Below are positions 39,982 through 54,468 of a stretch of 56,787 bases of DNA, one piece after another. The position numbers and the translations under genes are program-made. Origin of the DNA: Pleurotus djamor (lineage: Eukaryota; Basidiomycota; Agaricomycetes; Agaricales; Pleurotaceae). The notes beneath the pieces were generated by a model that saw only the letters and a program-made list of their open reading frames with translations, did not search any database and was not told where the DNA came from. Where the stretch lies: the NCBI GenBank assembly GCA_029747585.1, contig JAPEVF010000268.1:1-56787 (forward strand), in the 5' to 3' direction. Every line of letters begins with the position of its first letter. The stretch's first letter is position 1.

Positions 39982-42900
39982 TCAACCAACAACAGCACCC
40001 GTCGGCGTCCCCGCCCCACCCGCGAAACACCACTGCCTAACAAACGCCTTGTACAACTCATCGTCGCTCCCGCTCGTCGAGATCTTGTTCAACCCGCCGC
40101 GGATACCATCGTCTGCGTTAGAGTTGGTGGTATTGATATTGGAAGGGGAGTTTTGCGTAAGCGGTGAAGTTTGATTGAGTCGAGGAGAGTTGAGTGAAAC
40201 AGGCGCGTTGGTGGATGTAGGCGAGTTAATGGCGAACGCCGACGAAGCTTGTCGACCCGTAGGTGTCCTCGCAGATGTGGAAGTGGAAGTGAGAACGGGA
40301 GTAATCAACTCCTCCTCCTCTTCATCCTCCTCCTCCTCTTCCTCTTCATCTTCATTTTCTTCCTCTTGTTCATTCCTCCTCACCACCCCAACGACACGAT
40401 TCAACCCCTTCATCTGCGCACCCCACGAAGACCCGCCCTGCGCACTAAACGGCGGGGACGTCGATAGCCCGACATCTAACGGCGCGAGGGCCTTCAACGA
40501 AGACGATGAGGGACGGGATGACGAAGTGGAAGTGGGGATAGGCCGTGGTACGGAGGCAGAGGAGGCGCGAGACATCGAAGGAGGGGGCGTAGCGATGCCC
40601 GAGGGTGCAAAAGATGATGATGATGATGATTTATTGATACCAGCACCACCCATCGAGGACAAGGACACACCCGACGCGTTCGGGGTCAACATTCCCGTAC
40701 TCGGGTTGTTGTTATTGGTGTTATTGGCATTGGAATTGACGTTGGTATATCGTCGGGTCCCCAACCCACTCCCCCCNATTACCCGAAGTAGAGGAGTAAG
40801 ACACCGGAACAGGACTCCCCGTGCGACTCCCACTAGGCGACGAAAGCGGGCTTCTCTTCATCGGGAAGGGTATACCCCCAGATGTAGGCTGAGGAGCTTG
40901 AAGTCTGGGTGCATTGGTGTGGGCAGGAGGTGGTGTGGTTGCGGTTGTGGTTGTGGAAGAGTTGGAAGGACGAGGCGAAGGCGGTAGGGAAGGCGAACTG
41001 CCCCTCGGTGGCGTATCCGGCGGCGTAGGCGCCTGCGCATGCATCTCCACTTCATGTTCATGTTCAGCCTTCTGCGTCTCCTCCTTCGCGTTCTTCGCAC
41101 CAACAGGGTAACCGTTTGACGTAGCCCTTGACAAGAACGGTGACGTCGCTTTTGATATCGTCGAAACCGGTGAAGTAGTCGGAGACGTGGAAGAAGGAGC
41201 AACATAATTCCTCAAACTCAGCTTATTCAACTTTTCCTGCACAACCCTCGATTTCTCCTTCTCCATCGTGGATTCCCAGTGTCCCCCACCACCGAGACGT
41301 TCACTCATCCCACCACTGATACTCGAGCCCATGTTGTATCCTGATCCGGAGGAATATCCGTATCCCGCGAACCCGGGATTCGCATTGAGCCACGGGTGGA
41401 CTTGAGATTGAGTTTGACTTGGTATTTGAGTTTGGGGTGAAGATGAAGAGAGAGGAGATTGAGAAGGAGGAGATGTGGATGGTTGAGGCTGAGGCGGATG
41501 AGACCTCGAATACTCCATCCCCATCGCTCTCACACCACCCATCCCTCCCATACCTCCAGTCGTAGCACTCGAGAAAGGCGGCGACACACCCAACGCCACA
41601 TCACCTATCCCAATGCATGTCAGCATATATGCGCACCATAAATATTAAAAGAGAGCGGGAGGAACTCACCAGGAACAGGCGGCGCACTAACCACCACCCT
41701 CCGCCTCGTCGGAACACTCAACGCACCCAACCCATTTCCTCCTCCCACCTTCTTCCCATCATCCTTCTCCCTACTCTCCTTACCCTCTTTCCCCACCACC
41801 TCTTTCATTTCATCACCTCCCTCCTCACGTACACCCCGACTAAACCTCAACCAATAATTCCCTCCCTCATTATTATCCCACCACTCCCCTCCCCCTCCAC
41901 CGGAACCAGTAGCATACTTCGCGACGAGGAACATCTTGCGATCACCCAGTGTCTTTTCGTAATCTTCGAGGCGGATGGAAAACCCGAATCGGTCGTATGG
42001 TTCGGACGAATGTGTTGTTGGGTAGGATGAGTGGGAAGAGGAAGAGGAGGATGTAGATGGGTGGGAGGGGGTGGATAACGTCGTGGACGAGGAGGATGAG
42101 GATGAGGAGGGAGAAGAGGAAGGGGAAGGAGAAGAGGAAGGGGAGGAAGAACCATAATACCGCTTCGCAAACCCCCCATCCAACCCACCCCCCACACAAC
42201 ACCCAACATACTTCGCAGAAACCTCACTAACCGTCTGCCAATCGTCCAACGTAAAACGCACAGCGACGTTTTTCTCGTAAGAGAGGTTGCGGACGAGGAG
42301 TGTGCCGGAGAGTGTTAACGTTGACGTTGATGGGGTAGATGCGTGAGAGGAAGGGGCGGAGCAAGGAGAGGAAGAGAGGAGGACGATAGACTCGAGGTGG
42401 ATGTTCGCTGAGGGANGGGGGNTAAGCCTTTGACGGGATGATCGAGGAATTCGCAGCGTCGATTGTATGCACCACCCTTGACTTGGACATTTTCGTAGCA
42501 GCAGAGGGGAACGGCGTGGTATTCGTATCGAGGGACGTAGCAGACGTCGTCGTCGCTGGTGAGATCCTCGGGAACGGGTAACCCCCCGAACTTCTAGGGG
42601 GGGTAGGCGTCGGTGTCGTCTTGACATTGACATTTCCGACTCTAGGTGTTGATGAAGAAGAGGAACCAACACCCCAACCCCACTTCATCCACCCACCACC
42701 ACCACTCCCTCCACTCGCACTCAGTTCACCCTCCGTCTCCGTCTCTGTATCCTCCGCCCCACTCAAGCCACTCCCCGTCCCGCCTTCCTTGTTCTTCAAC
42801 GACGCAGGTCGGGCGGAGCGGTTGAATACCTTTACACTGGCGAGTCCGTCGTTCTCTGCGAAATGTACGTTTTTGGGTGTGAGGGGGAAAAACTCGTCGT

Positions 42901-43715
42901 CGTGCTCGGGGTAGTCTTCGTGTACGGGTGTGGTGAGTGATGAAGAGGTGGTAGAGTGCGTCGCAGTGCTTGACTCGCTTGACACCTGTACGTGATGTCC
43001 ATGCGCACCTGTAGAACGATCGACACCGTCTCCAACGGCCATAACCTCCGGGCCAGGTGTACTCGGTGCACTCCTCGCACGGGCATGACGATGAATCATC
43101 GCTCGAGTCCAGTTACTGGGCATCTGGGGGATGACGGATGATTTTGGGAGGTTGGGGATGTTGGGTGAGGAAGAGGATGATTTGAGAGATGATTTTAGGG
43201 GTTTGCCGTTTGAGAGGAATATGGGGGTGGAGGATGTGCGTGTTACGGCTGGGGGGCGGGGTGGGGCGAGTGTGGCTGATGAAGAGGAGTGCGAATGCGA
43301 GGTGGAGATGGGGCGGGGAGTGGATGGGATAGGGGGAGAAGAGACGACGGTAGGTTGGGGTTGGGGAGGAGTAGATTTGAACGGAGAGTAGTGGTTCCTC
43401 GGCCTAAACACAGGCGGTGAATCGTCCAACTGCAGGGACATACGGAAGGAGTTGTTGGGCTTTAGCTTGAGCGGGGGGTTAGTCGTGTAGTTGAAGGAAG
43501 CCAGGTCGTCGTGGCGAGTCTCGCGGTCATCGTTGTCGTCTGAATTGTCATCATCGGTGTTGTCATCGCGGAGATGGAAGAGGGCCCGGGGTGTCGACGA
43601 CGAACGACGCGGGACAGAAGAGAGGGGGGNCGAATGCACCTGGGCCGCGGTCGTTGGAAAAGGTGACATTGGTCGATGACGAGGAGCGTCGGTGACCAGG
43701 CGGCGTATAAGGCAT
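39982..43715 (-). CDS. PP1 regulatory subunit with CBM21 domain (GAC1/glycogen-targeting type)
   Basis: Start MPYTPPGHRRSSSSTNVTF at 43715. A PP1-docking RVxF-type motif lies in FFPLTPKNVHFAEND (KNVHF). The CBM21 domain follows: ESIVLLSS, LSGTLLVRNLSYEKNVAVRF with TLDDWQTVSEVSAKYVG, a Ser-rich insertion, then DRFGFSIRLEDYEK, FLVAKYATG and EWWDNNEGGNYWLRFSR, the signature W-x-N-N-x-x-x-N-Y block. One intron (about 41606-41667, donor GTGAGT) joins VSAPPVP to GDVALGVS. A long Ser/Pro/Gly-rich C-terminus with an acidic run ends DELYKAFVRQWCFAGG. Ns at 43630, 42416, 42422 and 40777 beside homopolymers account for the apparent frame changes. Such proteins bring protein phosphatase 1 to glycogen and glycogen synthase. 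It looks like an intact host gene. Confidence 0.85.
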
Positions 43716-45700
43716 CTCTACTCGTATATCAATACCACGCACAACACACGCGGAGAGAAGGGAAACAGACGTACGGCCTCGTTGTGTGATAAGATGGAAA
43801 GAGCACAAAGGGGAGGGTTGGGGGAAACGGCAAGTTAGTTCGTAGACAAGGGGTATTATAGACTCTTGCTGACTCGCTCCACTCGTCTAAATTTTCTTGG
43901 AACCCTCCCGACCACACAATCCACACAAAATGTTGCATCGGCCTTTCCGATCCGATCTTGGGTTTCGCGTTTACGTGTTTACATAAAAAAAATAATAATT
44001 TCTTATCTCCCAAGCTTTTCTTATCTCGTCCCAATTCACTAGCTGAGATCCAACCAGTGCAGATCTTCCCTCTTCTCTTCTTCTTTGGTTTCCTCGTATA
44101 GCAAGACGTCTACTATACCCCCCAATGCCATTGTCCGACAAATCCCATCTTCCCACTCCCTCACCAATCCACACTCTCGCTCCCACACGCTCAGAGTCAA
44201 TGCGATGCTCTACACTTGTTAACACAGGCGAATCTCGATTTTCCAAGGTACCGTCTCGACGATCGAACCAATCACACCGCGCACTCACCCATGCCCATGC
44301 CCACGGACACATCCCCAATAAAAATAAAATAACGCCTATACGGATGCCGAACACCACCCATCTGGGCTTGAAATATTCGAAAACCATCCAATGCAATAAA
44401 AGCCCGACTCGTTTGATGGGACACCCGTTCGAACGTCCCAGAACTCCCATGGTCCTCCGGCGTCCAGATACTTCCATTCGCCTCCCGAGTCTAGTCTAGT
44501 CTCTCGTTTCCCTCAGTGTTCCGAATCCGAGTCCGAGTCCATGATTTACCGACGTCAACGGCTGTACGTAGGCGCACGTCCATAATGAACGGTTGAACAA
44601 CGATAATCCATTCCTACTTCCGCCTACATACGCCAAGTTCCAACAGCATTGACTCATCCATTGCTAATCTACGCGACGCTGACACTGACACCATAGGCCT
44701 CTAGAACTCACCGACATTACGAACGTTGATCACGACACTTGCTTATCGATACGCTCTCGTCACCGTCAATCATTATGCATATGCATTATCAATCCTCGCA
44801 TCCCTCCCTCCCTCCCTCCCTTTCGATCCTTCCCATCCCTCCGAACGTTCCCATACTTCCCATGTCCACCCCAACCCTACCATTACCGTAAACAAAGGAA
44901 ACAGATAGTCAGATAGATAGGCAGATCAACGAAATCCCGTTTTCCCATCCCATCCCACTCCCAACCCTCTCCCTTCCTCCTCGTACCCTCGTATAATAAA
45001 CAAACTCAGCTTATATATTACTATCAAGGGCGACACTGCCCACCGGAAAAAAAACACACACCCAATCCTTCGACTCCCTCTGAACACTTCGTTCCGTCAT
45101 TCCGACGCCGAGGGTAACAATCACCATGATATCAATAATATACGCATATGGATTACGGATTCATGGATCCATGGAAAAGGAATTTTTCAACCTCGGGGCT
45201 GTGCCATTCTCCAATCGTTTGCGGGCAGGGTTGGGCGGAGGATAAAGGGCGATGAAGGGAATGTAGGGAGAGAAATGAAGGGTGGAAAGGGTGGAAAGGG
45301 TGGAAAGCGAGGAAGACAAAGAGGGAAGGGAGGGAAGGAGGGAAAAGGTTCCGCGGATGTAAATACGCAGTGCGAGGGTCGATGGGCGTTTACCGCGTCG
45401 GTCTCCTGTATAGGAGCTACGCTCCTCTCCTCCTATGCCCTAACTGACACAGTGCATGGGTGACACTGAGTCCAGGAGAACTGTGATCACGGGGGCCGCA
45501 ATTATAGCTCGGGACTTAAGATTTGAATGGAGGGAAGTAACGTCGATGTCGGGAAAAGGGGAGGATGGAGAGTAATATTAAGAAGCGAATGGATTTTGGA
45601 GTCGGAGTAGAAGTAGAAGTACAATTATAGAGGGAGGAGAGGGAAGGGAGGAGACGCGTCGCGATGGATCACCATCAAATACTCAAATACTCATATACTC
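43716..45700. other. Upstream region of the PP1 subunit and low-complexity DNA
   Basis: Contains the 5' flank of the PP1 regulatory gene, a cctccctccctccctccc run (44805-44822), and purine-rich tracts near 45230-45360 (gggtggaaa three times at 45280-45306) and 45590-45660. Open frames here follow the low complexity and are not credible. Confidence 0.5.
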
Positions 45701-48700
45701 AACGTTTAACATTTACACCCACTAGCACTAGTACTACGCACTTATGCTTAGTATCCATATCCACCCTTCGTCTTCGCTTCATATTTAGAAGTGTGTTTAC
45801 ATAACGTAGCAAATGTTGTCGAACAGGGAGGCTGCTCTAGAAGTGGAGTACGACGAAGTAACGATAAAGTAGTAAGTACATTGGACATAGCACCTTCCCA
45901 AAAGGCTCAATCCATCATCTCTAGAGTATGTATCTTTCCACCCACCGAAGCTTGGAGTCTCGAAGCACATGTTCGAGTCCAAGAATAACTCAAAGTATAC
46001 TCGTCTCGTCCCTACAGCGCGACGCGATGTGTTCATTGCTTCGAAGTGTCTGTGTCCGTGTATAACGTAAGTGCCTTGGAGTGTGGAAGGGCTGTAGGTT
46101 GTTAAATGAAACTACCGTCTGCATTATTATGGTTGTATAGGAGAGGAACCCCTTCAAGACAACACGGGGCTCAGAGTCACTTCCCTGGGGTTGCTGAGAA
46201 GAGCGTTTCAGCGGGTGGGGTCACGCGTTCCATTGGGTCTGTAGATTATACGTATGTACTTACTTGTACGCTGTAACGGTTGCAATCCACATTTTGAGTT
46301 ATGGCATTACGCATCCCCACAACCGCAAATCCTTCGATCAAAGCCTAAGTCTACTCTAAACGCCACCGCCGACTCAGCTACCGAAACACAGCACAGCACC
46401 TACCTAGATATCCCATACCTGACTTCCAGACCGACTTCGAGATTGTATCTCTCATCATAACTATTAACTGCACCCGGGACTAAGGAATATATTCAATTCT
46501 TACAAAACGATTCGAAGGGGGCCGTCCAAGCCGGTCGGATAACTTATTCTAGGGGTATGTGTAAGGGGTATACTCTACTCTAGCCAGCGTAGGAGGAAGG
46601 GTACTTACCCAGACATGGATGAAGATACAAGGGACACACTGTGTACAGTTGAATACTGAGTATTGAAGAGCTACTAAGAGTGAAAAGTAAAAAAGGTGCA
46701 AGGTTACGTTTACGCCGAGTTTGCGCGAAGTGCGAGCCCGAGTCGTAGCACGCGTATGCGATGGGTCCGCGTTGCGTGTGGCAGGGAAGCTTCAAGTTGA
46801 TGATTATCGTCGACCTTGAGCTTGAACGCTTGAATGCTTGACCGGGCCCGATGAGCTTGAAACATTAGAGAGTTTGCGGTTGCCGCGAGTGGCTGACAAA
46901 TCAGCCGCCCGCGGCTGATTCTCGTTGCGTTAGCCGCTGGACTTGTTACTCCCAAAACCTCTGTATCTCCATGCAATCCCTTTCATCTCACATGCCGAGA
47001 GGACGGAAAACGAGTCAAGCATCCTGGATGACGATGTCGCGATCTGTTACGCTGAAACTTCCAACCCCGCCTCCCGATGAACCCGAACCCAGCCCACCCA
47101 ACTTCTAAGCCCCCGCTCTCCACCACGTTGGGACTGTGACCACGCGTCGCTTCCAACGAACGAACCAGATTCCCAGGAACATCTTGACACCTTTTTCGCC
47201 AAATCGCAGCTGCAGAAGGCCAGGAGCACTCACTGGGATACCTGGCAGGACCAGTTTCCGGTCAACGAAGCCAGTTTTGATGATGTCAAGGGGGTTCGAA
47301 GCAAAGCAAATGCTTCCAGAATCCAGTGGAGCCCTATGAATGGTGCCGTGTCGATAGTAGATACATACGCGCAAGAAACAAGATGGTCTCCATTCATCAT
47401 ATTTCATGTAAAAGTTCAGTGTTAACTAGTAGGATAGTATATGCCAATCGGTGTGGAAACATGCATAGAGTGGTTACATGGTCTACAGAAATATCATTGG
47501 AAGGTTGAATAACTTTCTCAGTGAGGTCAAGGGTGACAACAAAAGGATTGACATTATATTGAGGAAAACTGCATGAAATTGGGCACCGAATTAAATACAT
47601 CAAGGGAGGGACATATGTCCCGGGACCGTTTCAACCACACATCATCCCCCCACTCCTCTTGACGCAGACATTGGCCTGAATGGCCTGTTTCCCCGCCCTT
47701 TGCCCATTCTCCCATAAGTTCCAACATTGCAAGAATTGAGAGGCGGAGTACAATTTTGCTGGCCGGAAATTGAGCAGACATATTGGACAGTAGTGTCTGG
47801 TAGTAGCATGGGCACCGAGAAGAGAAGGGGGAAAGAGGATGATGGGAGACGTCGAGGAGGAGAGAAAGCCGTGGAGCACAGCCACTCGTGTGGCGCAATG
47901 ACCAAAAGCGGCCGCTGGCGGCTTCCGCAAACTCTCTATTGTACGTTGACAGCTCGGGGACATTGGGGTTTACACGTCCGTAAACGCCATCGCCCGACTG
48001 CCGAGTACTTCCTATTGCATACTTTCCTACTTCGAGGTCCCCTTCGACGCGTCAGTTCCAACTTGAACTGCATCCGTGAACACGAACACGGCACACAGCG
48101 AATATGTAGGTGTTTCAAAGTTGCGCGTGATGAGAGCAGGGTTGATGCGTGACCCACCGATAAAGGATATAAAGAAGAACAAATACTTTGACGAACAGAA
48201 GAAGCAGAGTCGGAGGCCGGAGGCGAAAGAAGGTAGAGTTGATGTTACTAGAGGCCTGGTGAATGAGGAAATAGCGAAAAGGAGAAGGAAGGGGCAGAGG
48301 GGGAGGCGAAACGAGATGCGATGGAAGAGAATCGACGCGACGTGATGCTGATGCATCGAATTCACGCAGCATTTCAGGGTAACAATTGTTTGAGCGCTTG
48401 AACTTCGCCTTCTTGGACCCCTTGACTGAAAAGGAGATGTACGATGCTGGAAGGAGGTACGTGATCGATCCATCGTCCATAGAAGGAGAAGAAGGACAGA
48501 GTCGTAGAAGATTACCATACTTGATGAGGAAAGAGGCGAAGAAGGTTCCTCGGCACGGCACGACACAATGCGACGCGATGGATCGAAAAAAAAAAATCGC
48601 GCAGCATTGAATATTGATCAATCAAAAACCCAATAAACCATTTGGGTCCTTTCAAGGATATCTTCAGTATTGACGTTCTCAATACGTTGTTCCTGATGCA

Positions 48701-49000
48701 TGATGCTTTGAATACGTACTACAAGTAAGCTGTAAACCGCCATGAAAGTCCCGGGTGGCGTCCTTGAGACACCTGAGCGATCAACCCATCTTCTACATCA
48801 CCCATAGAAGGTGTAGTTCAAGGATGGATCGGACGCACAACGACCGGGCGGGCGGAACGAAGCAGTAACTTCCAAACGGCAGGTAACAACCTACAACGTG
48901 GAAATAAACGGCAAACGACCAGGGGAATCCTGAAGCATGGATGAAACGTGGAATGGGGGGCGAACATACACGTGTGCCTGGGGGAGAGTGGGGAAGTTGG
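45701..49000. other. No recognisable gene
   Basis: Short open frames on both strands only, none longer than about 180 codons and none with a domain I recognise. A perfect inverted repeat lies at 46899-46920. If genes are present they are short, broken or made of very small exons. Confidence 0.45.
46899..46920. repeat. Perfect inverted repeat, 10-bp arms
   Basis: AATCAGCCGC-CC-GCGGCTGATT. The 2-nt loop makes a strong hairpin or a dimeric protein site possible. Confidence 0.8.
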
Positions 49001-52000
49001 GGAAGTCATGGGGCCCGGGGAGAATTAGAAGAGGGAACTTGGGAAGGAATAGCCTAGGAGTAACCAAGATTCAATTACTCAGTTTAATTCAATAGGTAGT
49101 CAAGGGATGGGACGCCCAAGACTCACATGGTCTTCGCATGGTCCCCACATGACCATCCATCAACCCCAGTGTTTCTACCACATTCCAATACTTACCTTTT
49201 CTGTTATAAACGCCATTGATGGGTGTCAGTGTGTGTACTGCGGCGGCTTGTCGTGGTCGTGTCCGTGGTCGCGAACGTCCATACGGGCTAAAACATGAGA
49301 TTGAAGTAAGACCTCAAGGACCGGTGTCATGTTCGAACCGTAGAGTCTAGAGAAATTTCGGTTTGAAATCCTGTCGGCAATAAATCAGAAAGAGAATCGT
49401 CTGGAATAGAAGAGAACATAGAACGAGTTTTGACTCTATTGGAGTCTTGAGAAGCGTCTCTAGGCTNCTTGAAAGTTAACGCTAAGGCTAAGGACAAGGA
49501 TAAGGCACCGGGGGAAAGGGATTGTCATTAATATCGCCTATTTTCAACGCGACTCTCCGAGTCTAAAACAACGAACCTTGTGGTTGTGTATCGGGAATGC
49601 TAAGTCTATTCAGTACGATGAGACTCGGGAAACAAAGGTGAAGCGTACCCGAGGGACTGGCATTGATTCTTTCGGCGGTCTTCAGTACCAGAATCACCCC
49701 GTTGGTGATCGATCGTAGGAAGCACCGGGAGTTGATATGTTGTTGAAGATTCATGTGGGATGTAGGGGGCATTATGGATCGTCGGACTCGAAGCTTCAGT
49801 CGCAATACCAAGGACTACGAACAGGTATCGAGCATTAGCACCCGCGTCAGCATCTAGAGCGCTTCGACTCGACTTACCCGTTGGCCGAGGACAGTGTTCG
49901 TGTGCTTTGCGCTTCGAACTGTATCAAATGAGCTGCACAATGTCAAGTACTGTCAACACTAAACCACAACAGTCCCGGTACTCGAGAGCGCCGAGAGAGA
50001 CTCGACTCTCGAGTAAAACATCGGGAACTTCGAAGGCATGATTATTATCATCTATGGGCGTCCGGGTTACCTTTCGCGTCTTCGTTTTTCGTTCGTTGTT
50101 TACTGACTTCCGCAACGGGGTAGGCACGCCGAAGGGTTGAACTTTGAAGCCGTAATTCGAAGAATAGGTATTCGCGAAGCCCTAGGGATTCGTGATGCGT
50201 GATGGCCCCTACATACATAGAACACGCTCGGAAATGAATGCGGTGGCGACGACGTCTCTCTCGTAATGCCAATACTAACAAAAGCGTGGATGATCAAGCT
50301 ATCAGCTTCAGGGATGCAAGTTCACGCATGCGAACGGAAACGAAGGGGCAACTTACCTAGGCGTTTATTCACTTCCATTCCTTCGGCCGAGAAACGGCTG
50401 ATAAGTGAAGTTATCCTCACAGGCAACCAGTGTGATTGACACTGCGCCGGTATGAGCGTGCTATCTCTGATTCTCAGTGAATCCCAAGCTTGTCAGATTG
50501 AAACCGTAGTCATCGTATCTTTTCAAATCCGTCAGCATTCACTGGTAGAATATTCTAACCAACCGAACCATCAGCTTCAAGAGTCTACGGTTTCCCAGAG
50601 AGTCTTCCTCACGTACTGGGAGGGCCATGCGGGCGTGTCCGTAAAGATAAAATATAACGATAAACAACGCATATCGCCGTGTAACTAGCCAAAAAGGTAG
50701 TGAGAATGAGAAAGAAAATCGAAGGCACCTGCCAAAAGAAACTGTTCAACTCACCGTGGGTAACACAACCCCTTGGAATCAAAAAATCGAACGCGTTTCG
50801 GCTTTCCGACAGCTTAGCGGTTCTCGGAGGGGTCGAGGATTTTACGTACCGTTTACATAGAAGACGCACTCCGCGCATTATGGATATGGATGGTAGGACT
50901 CCGGGTAATTCATTTCGCTTAACGCGCGTCGGTAGTATGTGAACGTTGCTTTCTTTCTCGATAATCTGATTTCTGGACAGCCCAACGTCAACCATTGAAC
51001 AGTGCAAGCTATGCAGAAGATGGAAAGATAAGCTCGGATAAGCGCATGACGGTTCCTGAGGAGTGATTGTTGCTTGTGGGGGGTTGGAGAATGGAGAATA
51101 GAGTCAGTTTTCGAAGAACAAACGAAAGAAATGGAGTAAAGCAAGGAATAAGTGACTTACTCAGAAAGTTTGTCGGTATCCATACTGATTCCCTATCTAG
51201 GCGAACAAGGCAAAGCGATTTGCTGCGAGTCCGTGACAAGAGGGCTTGTGGCCCTTGGGATTGATGGAGCTACTGACATACGTGGTTGGAACGATTGGTT
51301 CACAGGCATCGTCGATCCACAGCTTCCAGCATTCGAACTTGCGAGGACTGAAGGGGCGAGCGGGTACGAGAAGATAACAGGGGTTCGAGGGAATTGGATA
51401 CAGGAGGGCCCCTAAAGTGGTGCCTTTACTCCGAGTACGCTTTCAACGAGAATTTAGAACACGTCTTGTACACTTTGCATCTCCACAACTGTGGAATTTC
51501 GCGTCGAAGTTCATTCGAAACATCTTCTTCATGGGTTACGATTAGTGCATGGCCGGCCCCAACGCTACAAACGAAGACTCACGAAGACTCACGAAGACAA
51601 GGTGGTTCGTGTCCATGCTAGCATAATCATTCAACCAGAGGTTTCGCGCTCCAACGAGGACCAGGTAGGAAAGAGCTCAGAGGCCCTTGGGTGTTCAGTG
51701 TTCACTTTGATAGGACAAGCTCTTGTCTGATAGAACGTGGAAGCAGGTCTTTCATCGCGGGAGTATCTCAGACCGACGAAGACGCTTATAGCTGGGAAGC
51801 GTACATATATAGGTGTAGTTTCTTTCATCTCCGCCTGCGTAATTCCAAGCTCCCGACTCAGATGGACATGATCAGGTACTGGGAAAAGAATTGGTTAGTG
51901 ATACGAGTGTTGTTTTAGAACATACTTACTGCACCCTGCACAGGGTGGCCCATCCATAAGACTTCCCAAGCGTGTTTGGAATCATCATCGAGGTTGTGGA

Positions 52001-54270
52001 TGACGACTCATGTCTTGTCGGTGTTGTCAACCGAAGAAATTGTGGCGTATACTGGTGCAAACTATTCCTGGGAGCAGTGAGGGTTTAGAATGATCGATTC
52101 CCAGTTAGTAGCGATGAATCCACCCACGAGAGGCTATGCCGCGGGGCGCACCCCAGTGAAAGGGACTACTTGATCGGCTATGGAGCCAGTACACCCACAT
52201 TATCAACCTATCCATGCGAATGAGAAACCAGTTGAGCATCAAAGATAGAAAGAAGAGAGCAAGTCTACATGCCTAACGAAGAGGGGTACAGAACACGTAA
52301 AAGAGGGGGAGTGGGAACTGGGAAGACTTAGAGAACGCGTCTGAGAGAAGACTGCGCGTCGCGAAGACAAGGTTCTGGAAAGGAGGAGCGGCCGATGGAA
52401 GGCAAAATCGGCATGAAATGGCATCTCGGCTGTCCAAAAAGGTTGTTCAAGTTGTACCTTCGTCTATCAGACCATGGACCGTTCACGACCACGAGATACC
52501 GTGGAAGACTCCGTTCCGCGGACTCCCTAATTGAGCAAAGTGGCGGTATGGAACAGCCCACCCGAAAGGAAAATCCCGAGCCTTCAACATCTGCAGACAA
52601 CCGATTGTTTCTCCAATGGGATATTTCACCAAAGGACAGTACTGACCTGCATCGTAACGCCGCAACCAGACATAACGAACCCAAGAGGTGGGCGGGTATA
52701 AGGATTGACAACCTAGATGGGCCAATGCACGACGTAGATAAGCTGATTGCCTCGGGAGATAGGGAGACTACCCGTAAGGACGATGTCAGTCAACCCTGAC
52801 ACGCTTGAAGCTTCGTTTATACATCCCAGGGAAGTGATGGATGATGATGCAACCGGAGGTCTTGTACGGTGAAGTCATGGAAGTTTTGTGATAGATGTCA
52901 TTGTGCGGTTCGGTAAGCCATGTCGTGGATGCAAGAAGCACCATGCCGACACTGCGGGAGCTTTTACTTGCAGGCTGCATTGACGGAATGGGCTAAACCA
53001 TCGTAATGGCTCCCCGGTGAACAGGACCGGTGTCTTATGAGAGGAATGGATCGGTGAGAGAGGGCGGCGATTGTCATGCAAAATCAGAATGATGGAAGTG
53101 ATGGAAGCAGCCTTGAGGACCGTTGTAACCGATAAGATCCCTTGGAAGCGTAGGTTGTGAAATCTAGGCTTGCCTTAGAAAGAAACACGAGAGTTAGTTG
53201 GACAGTTGCGAAAGAGTCCGACACGTTGAAAGTGTAAAACCTAGGATGTCAATGTGGGGTCGGATAAACTGGTCGGATACTCGAGCTCCCAATGGGCTGC
53301 TGAACAGTGGATAGTGCTCATCTAGTCCAAGGGAAGAAGGAACGGAAGCAGATGAACGTGAAGGGATTTCGCACCATCGATGCCGTATTAACCATATGTT
53401 GACATGGGAAGGTGGAATAAACCAACATCAGACCGAGGCAACGGAGATAGCCAAAGTGCTCTTCCAGTCATTTCACATTTCCCATCCTCGTGGTGGCGGC
53501 GTCTTCGAACGCTTCAGGGTGACTGAGCGCGGAAACGAGGGGATAAACGTTGTTCACTGGGAAGAGATGGTTGGCTTGGAGGAGGCAAAGAGGACATCCA
53601 CAATTCGGAAAACACAGCCGTGACAAACGATCTTGGAGCGTGGATTGATACGGAGTACCTTACTGGTCCGAGAGAATCGGCCACTAAAACCGACAAGTTT
53701 TCAGGACAGAGAAGATAGCTACTGATTGCTGAGGGCTTGCGTCGTCGAAGCTACGAGGGAGGCGGATCACATTTGAAGCCCATCGGGAAGGTACTTCACA
53801 ACACAGCAGTCGCCATCGTTCTCGAGTTCAGGTGGCATTTGGCATGGACCTGTCACGGAGAAAACGAAAACTCGAGCCCACCTTGAAACGGCGGAATGCG
53901 TAGGCTAGTCGAGTCGGTGATCTGGACAGGGCGATTCCCTCGGTACGAGTCCGACATAGCGATGTCGTCGATACACTTGGACGACTACCGCGATGGGACG
54001 CTCGAGCCACACAAAGACCTGGCGAATGGGAGAATAGGATGCATGAACCATGGAGCTCAGCGAGCCGGGGTTCTATCCTAAGCCACGATAACGATATCGT
54101 TTAATGGCTGTCAATGACGTGGACAGAGTAAGTTGGGTATACACAGAGGCTACTTGAAGATAAGGTGTCCCGAGCCTGTCTAGTATTTGCGACTGTGACC
54201 TCATGGGTACATTAGCCAGTGATTGGCAGGATAGACCAGCGAAATTGCGGACCTAATCACCATAAAAGTA
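49001..54270. other. No recognisable gene; scattered short open frames
   Basis: The best candidates are an 87-codon plus frame at 51152-51415 (with GLVALGIDGATDIRGWNDWF, reads like a real exon) and a 134-codon plus frame at 52395-52799. Neither is assignable. No LTR, TIR or tRNA noticed. Confidence 0.4.
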
Positions 54271-54272
54271 AC

Positions 54273-54468
54273 TTTTAGGACCGTCATTTCCGATACACGG
54301 GCCACCAAACTGAAATCATGCTGGGTTTTCACCTGGGCGAGCAGAGTAGCGAGAAGGCTGGTAAAGGAATTACTCCTGGCTTCGTGACGTGGGGCTTCAT
54401 GCTTGATGTTGAATGGGGTGCGGAGAAAGGTCGAGGATTCAATGGGGTATCAGGCACCAGGACCGTGT
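54273..54468 (+). repeat. Dispersed direct repeat, copy 1
   Basis: Begins with ttaggaccgtcatttccg, and later has a tcgaggatt block. It matches 54984-55166 with many differences. A plus open frame (54318-54620) overlaps this copy. Confidence 0.55.

Noticed and set aside
40175..40987. 270-codon plus-strand frame with Ser run
   Set aside because: Antisense of the acidic C-terminal part of the PP1 regulatory subunit.
47105..47407. NPLDIIKT, like a mitochondrial carrier PxDxxK motif
   Set aside because: No transmembrane helices or second repeat around it; a single short motif is not enough.
49333..49350. gttcgaacc, like a tRNA T-arm
   Set aside because: No acceptor or anticodon stem can be folded around it; no tRNA gene found in the window.
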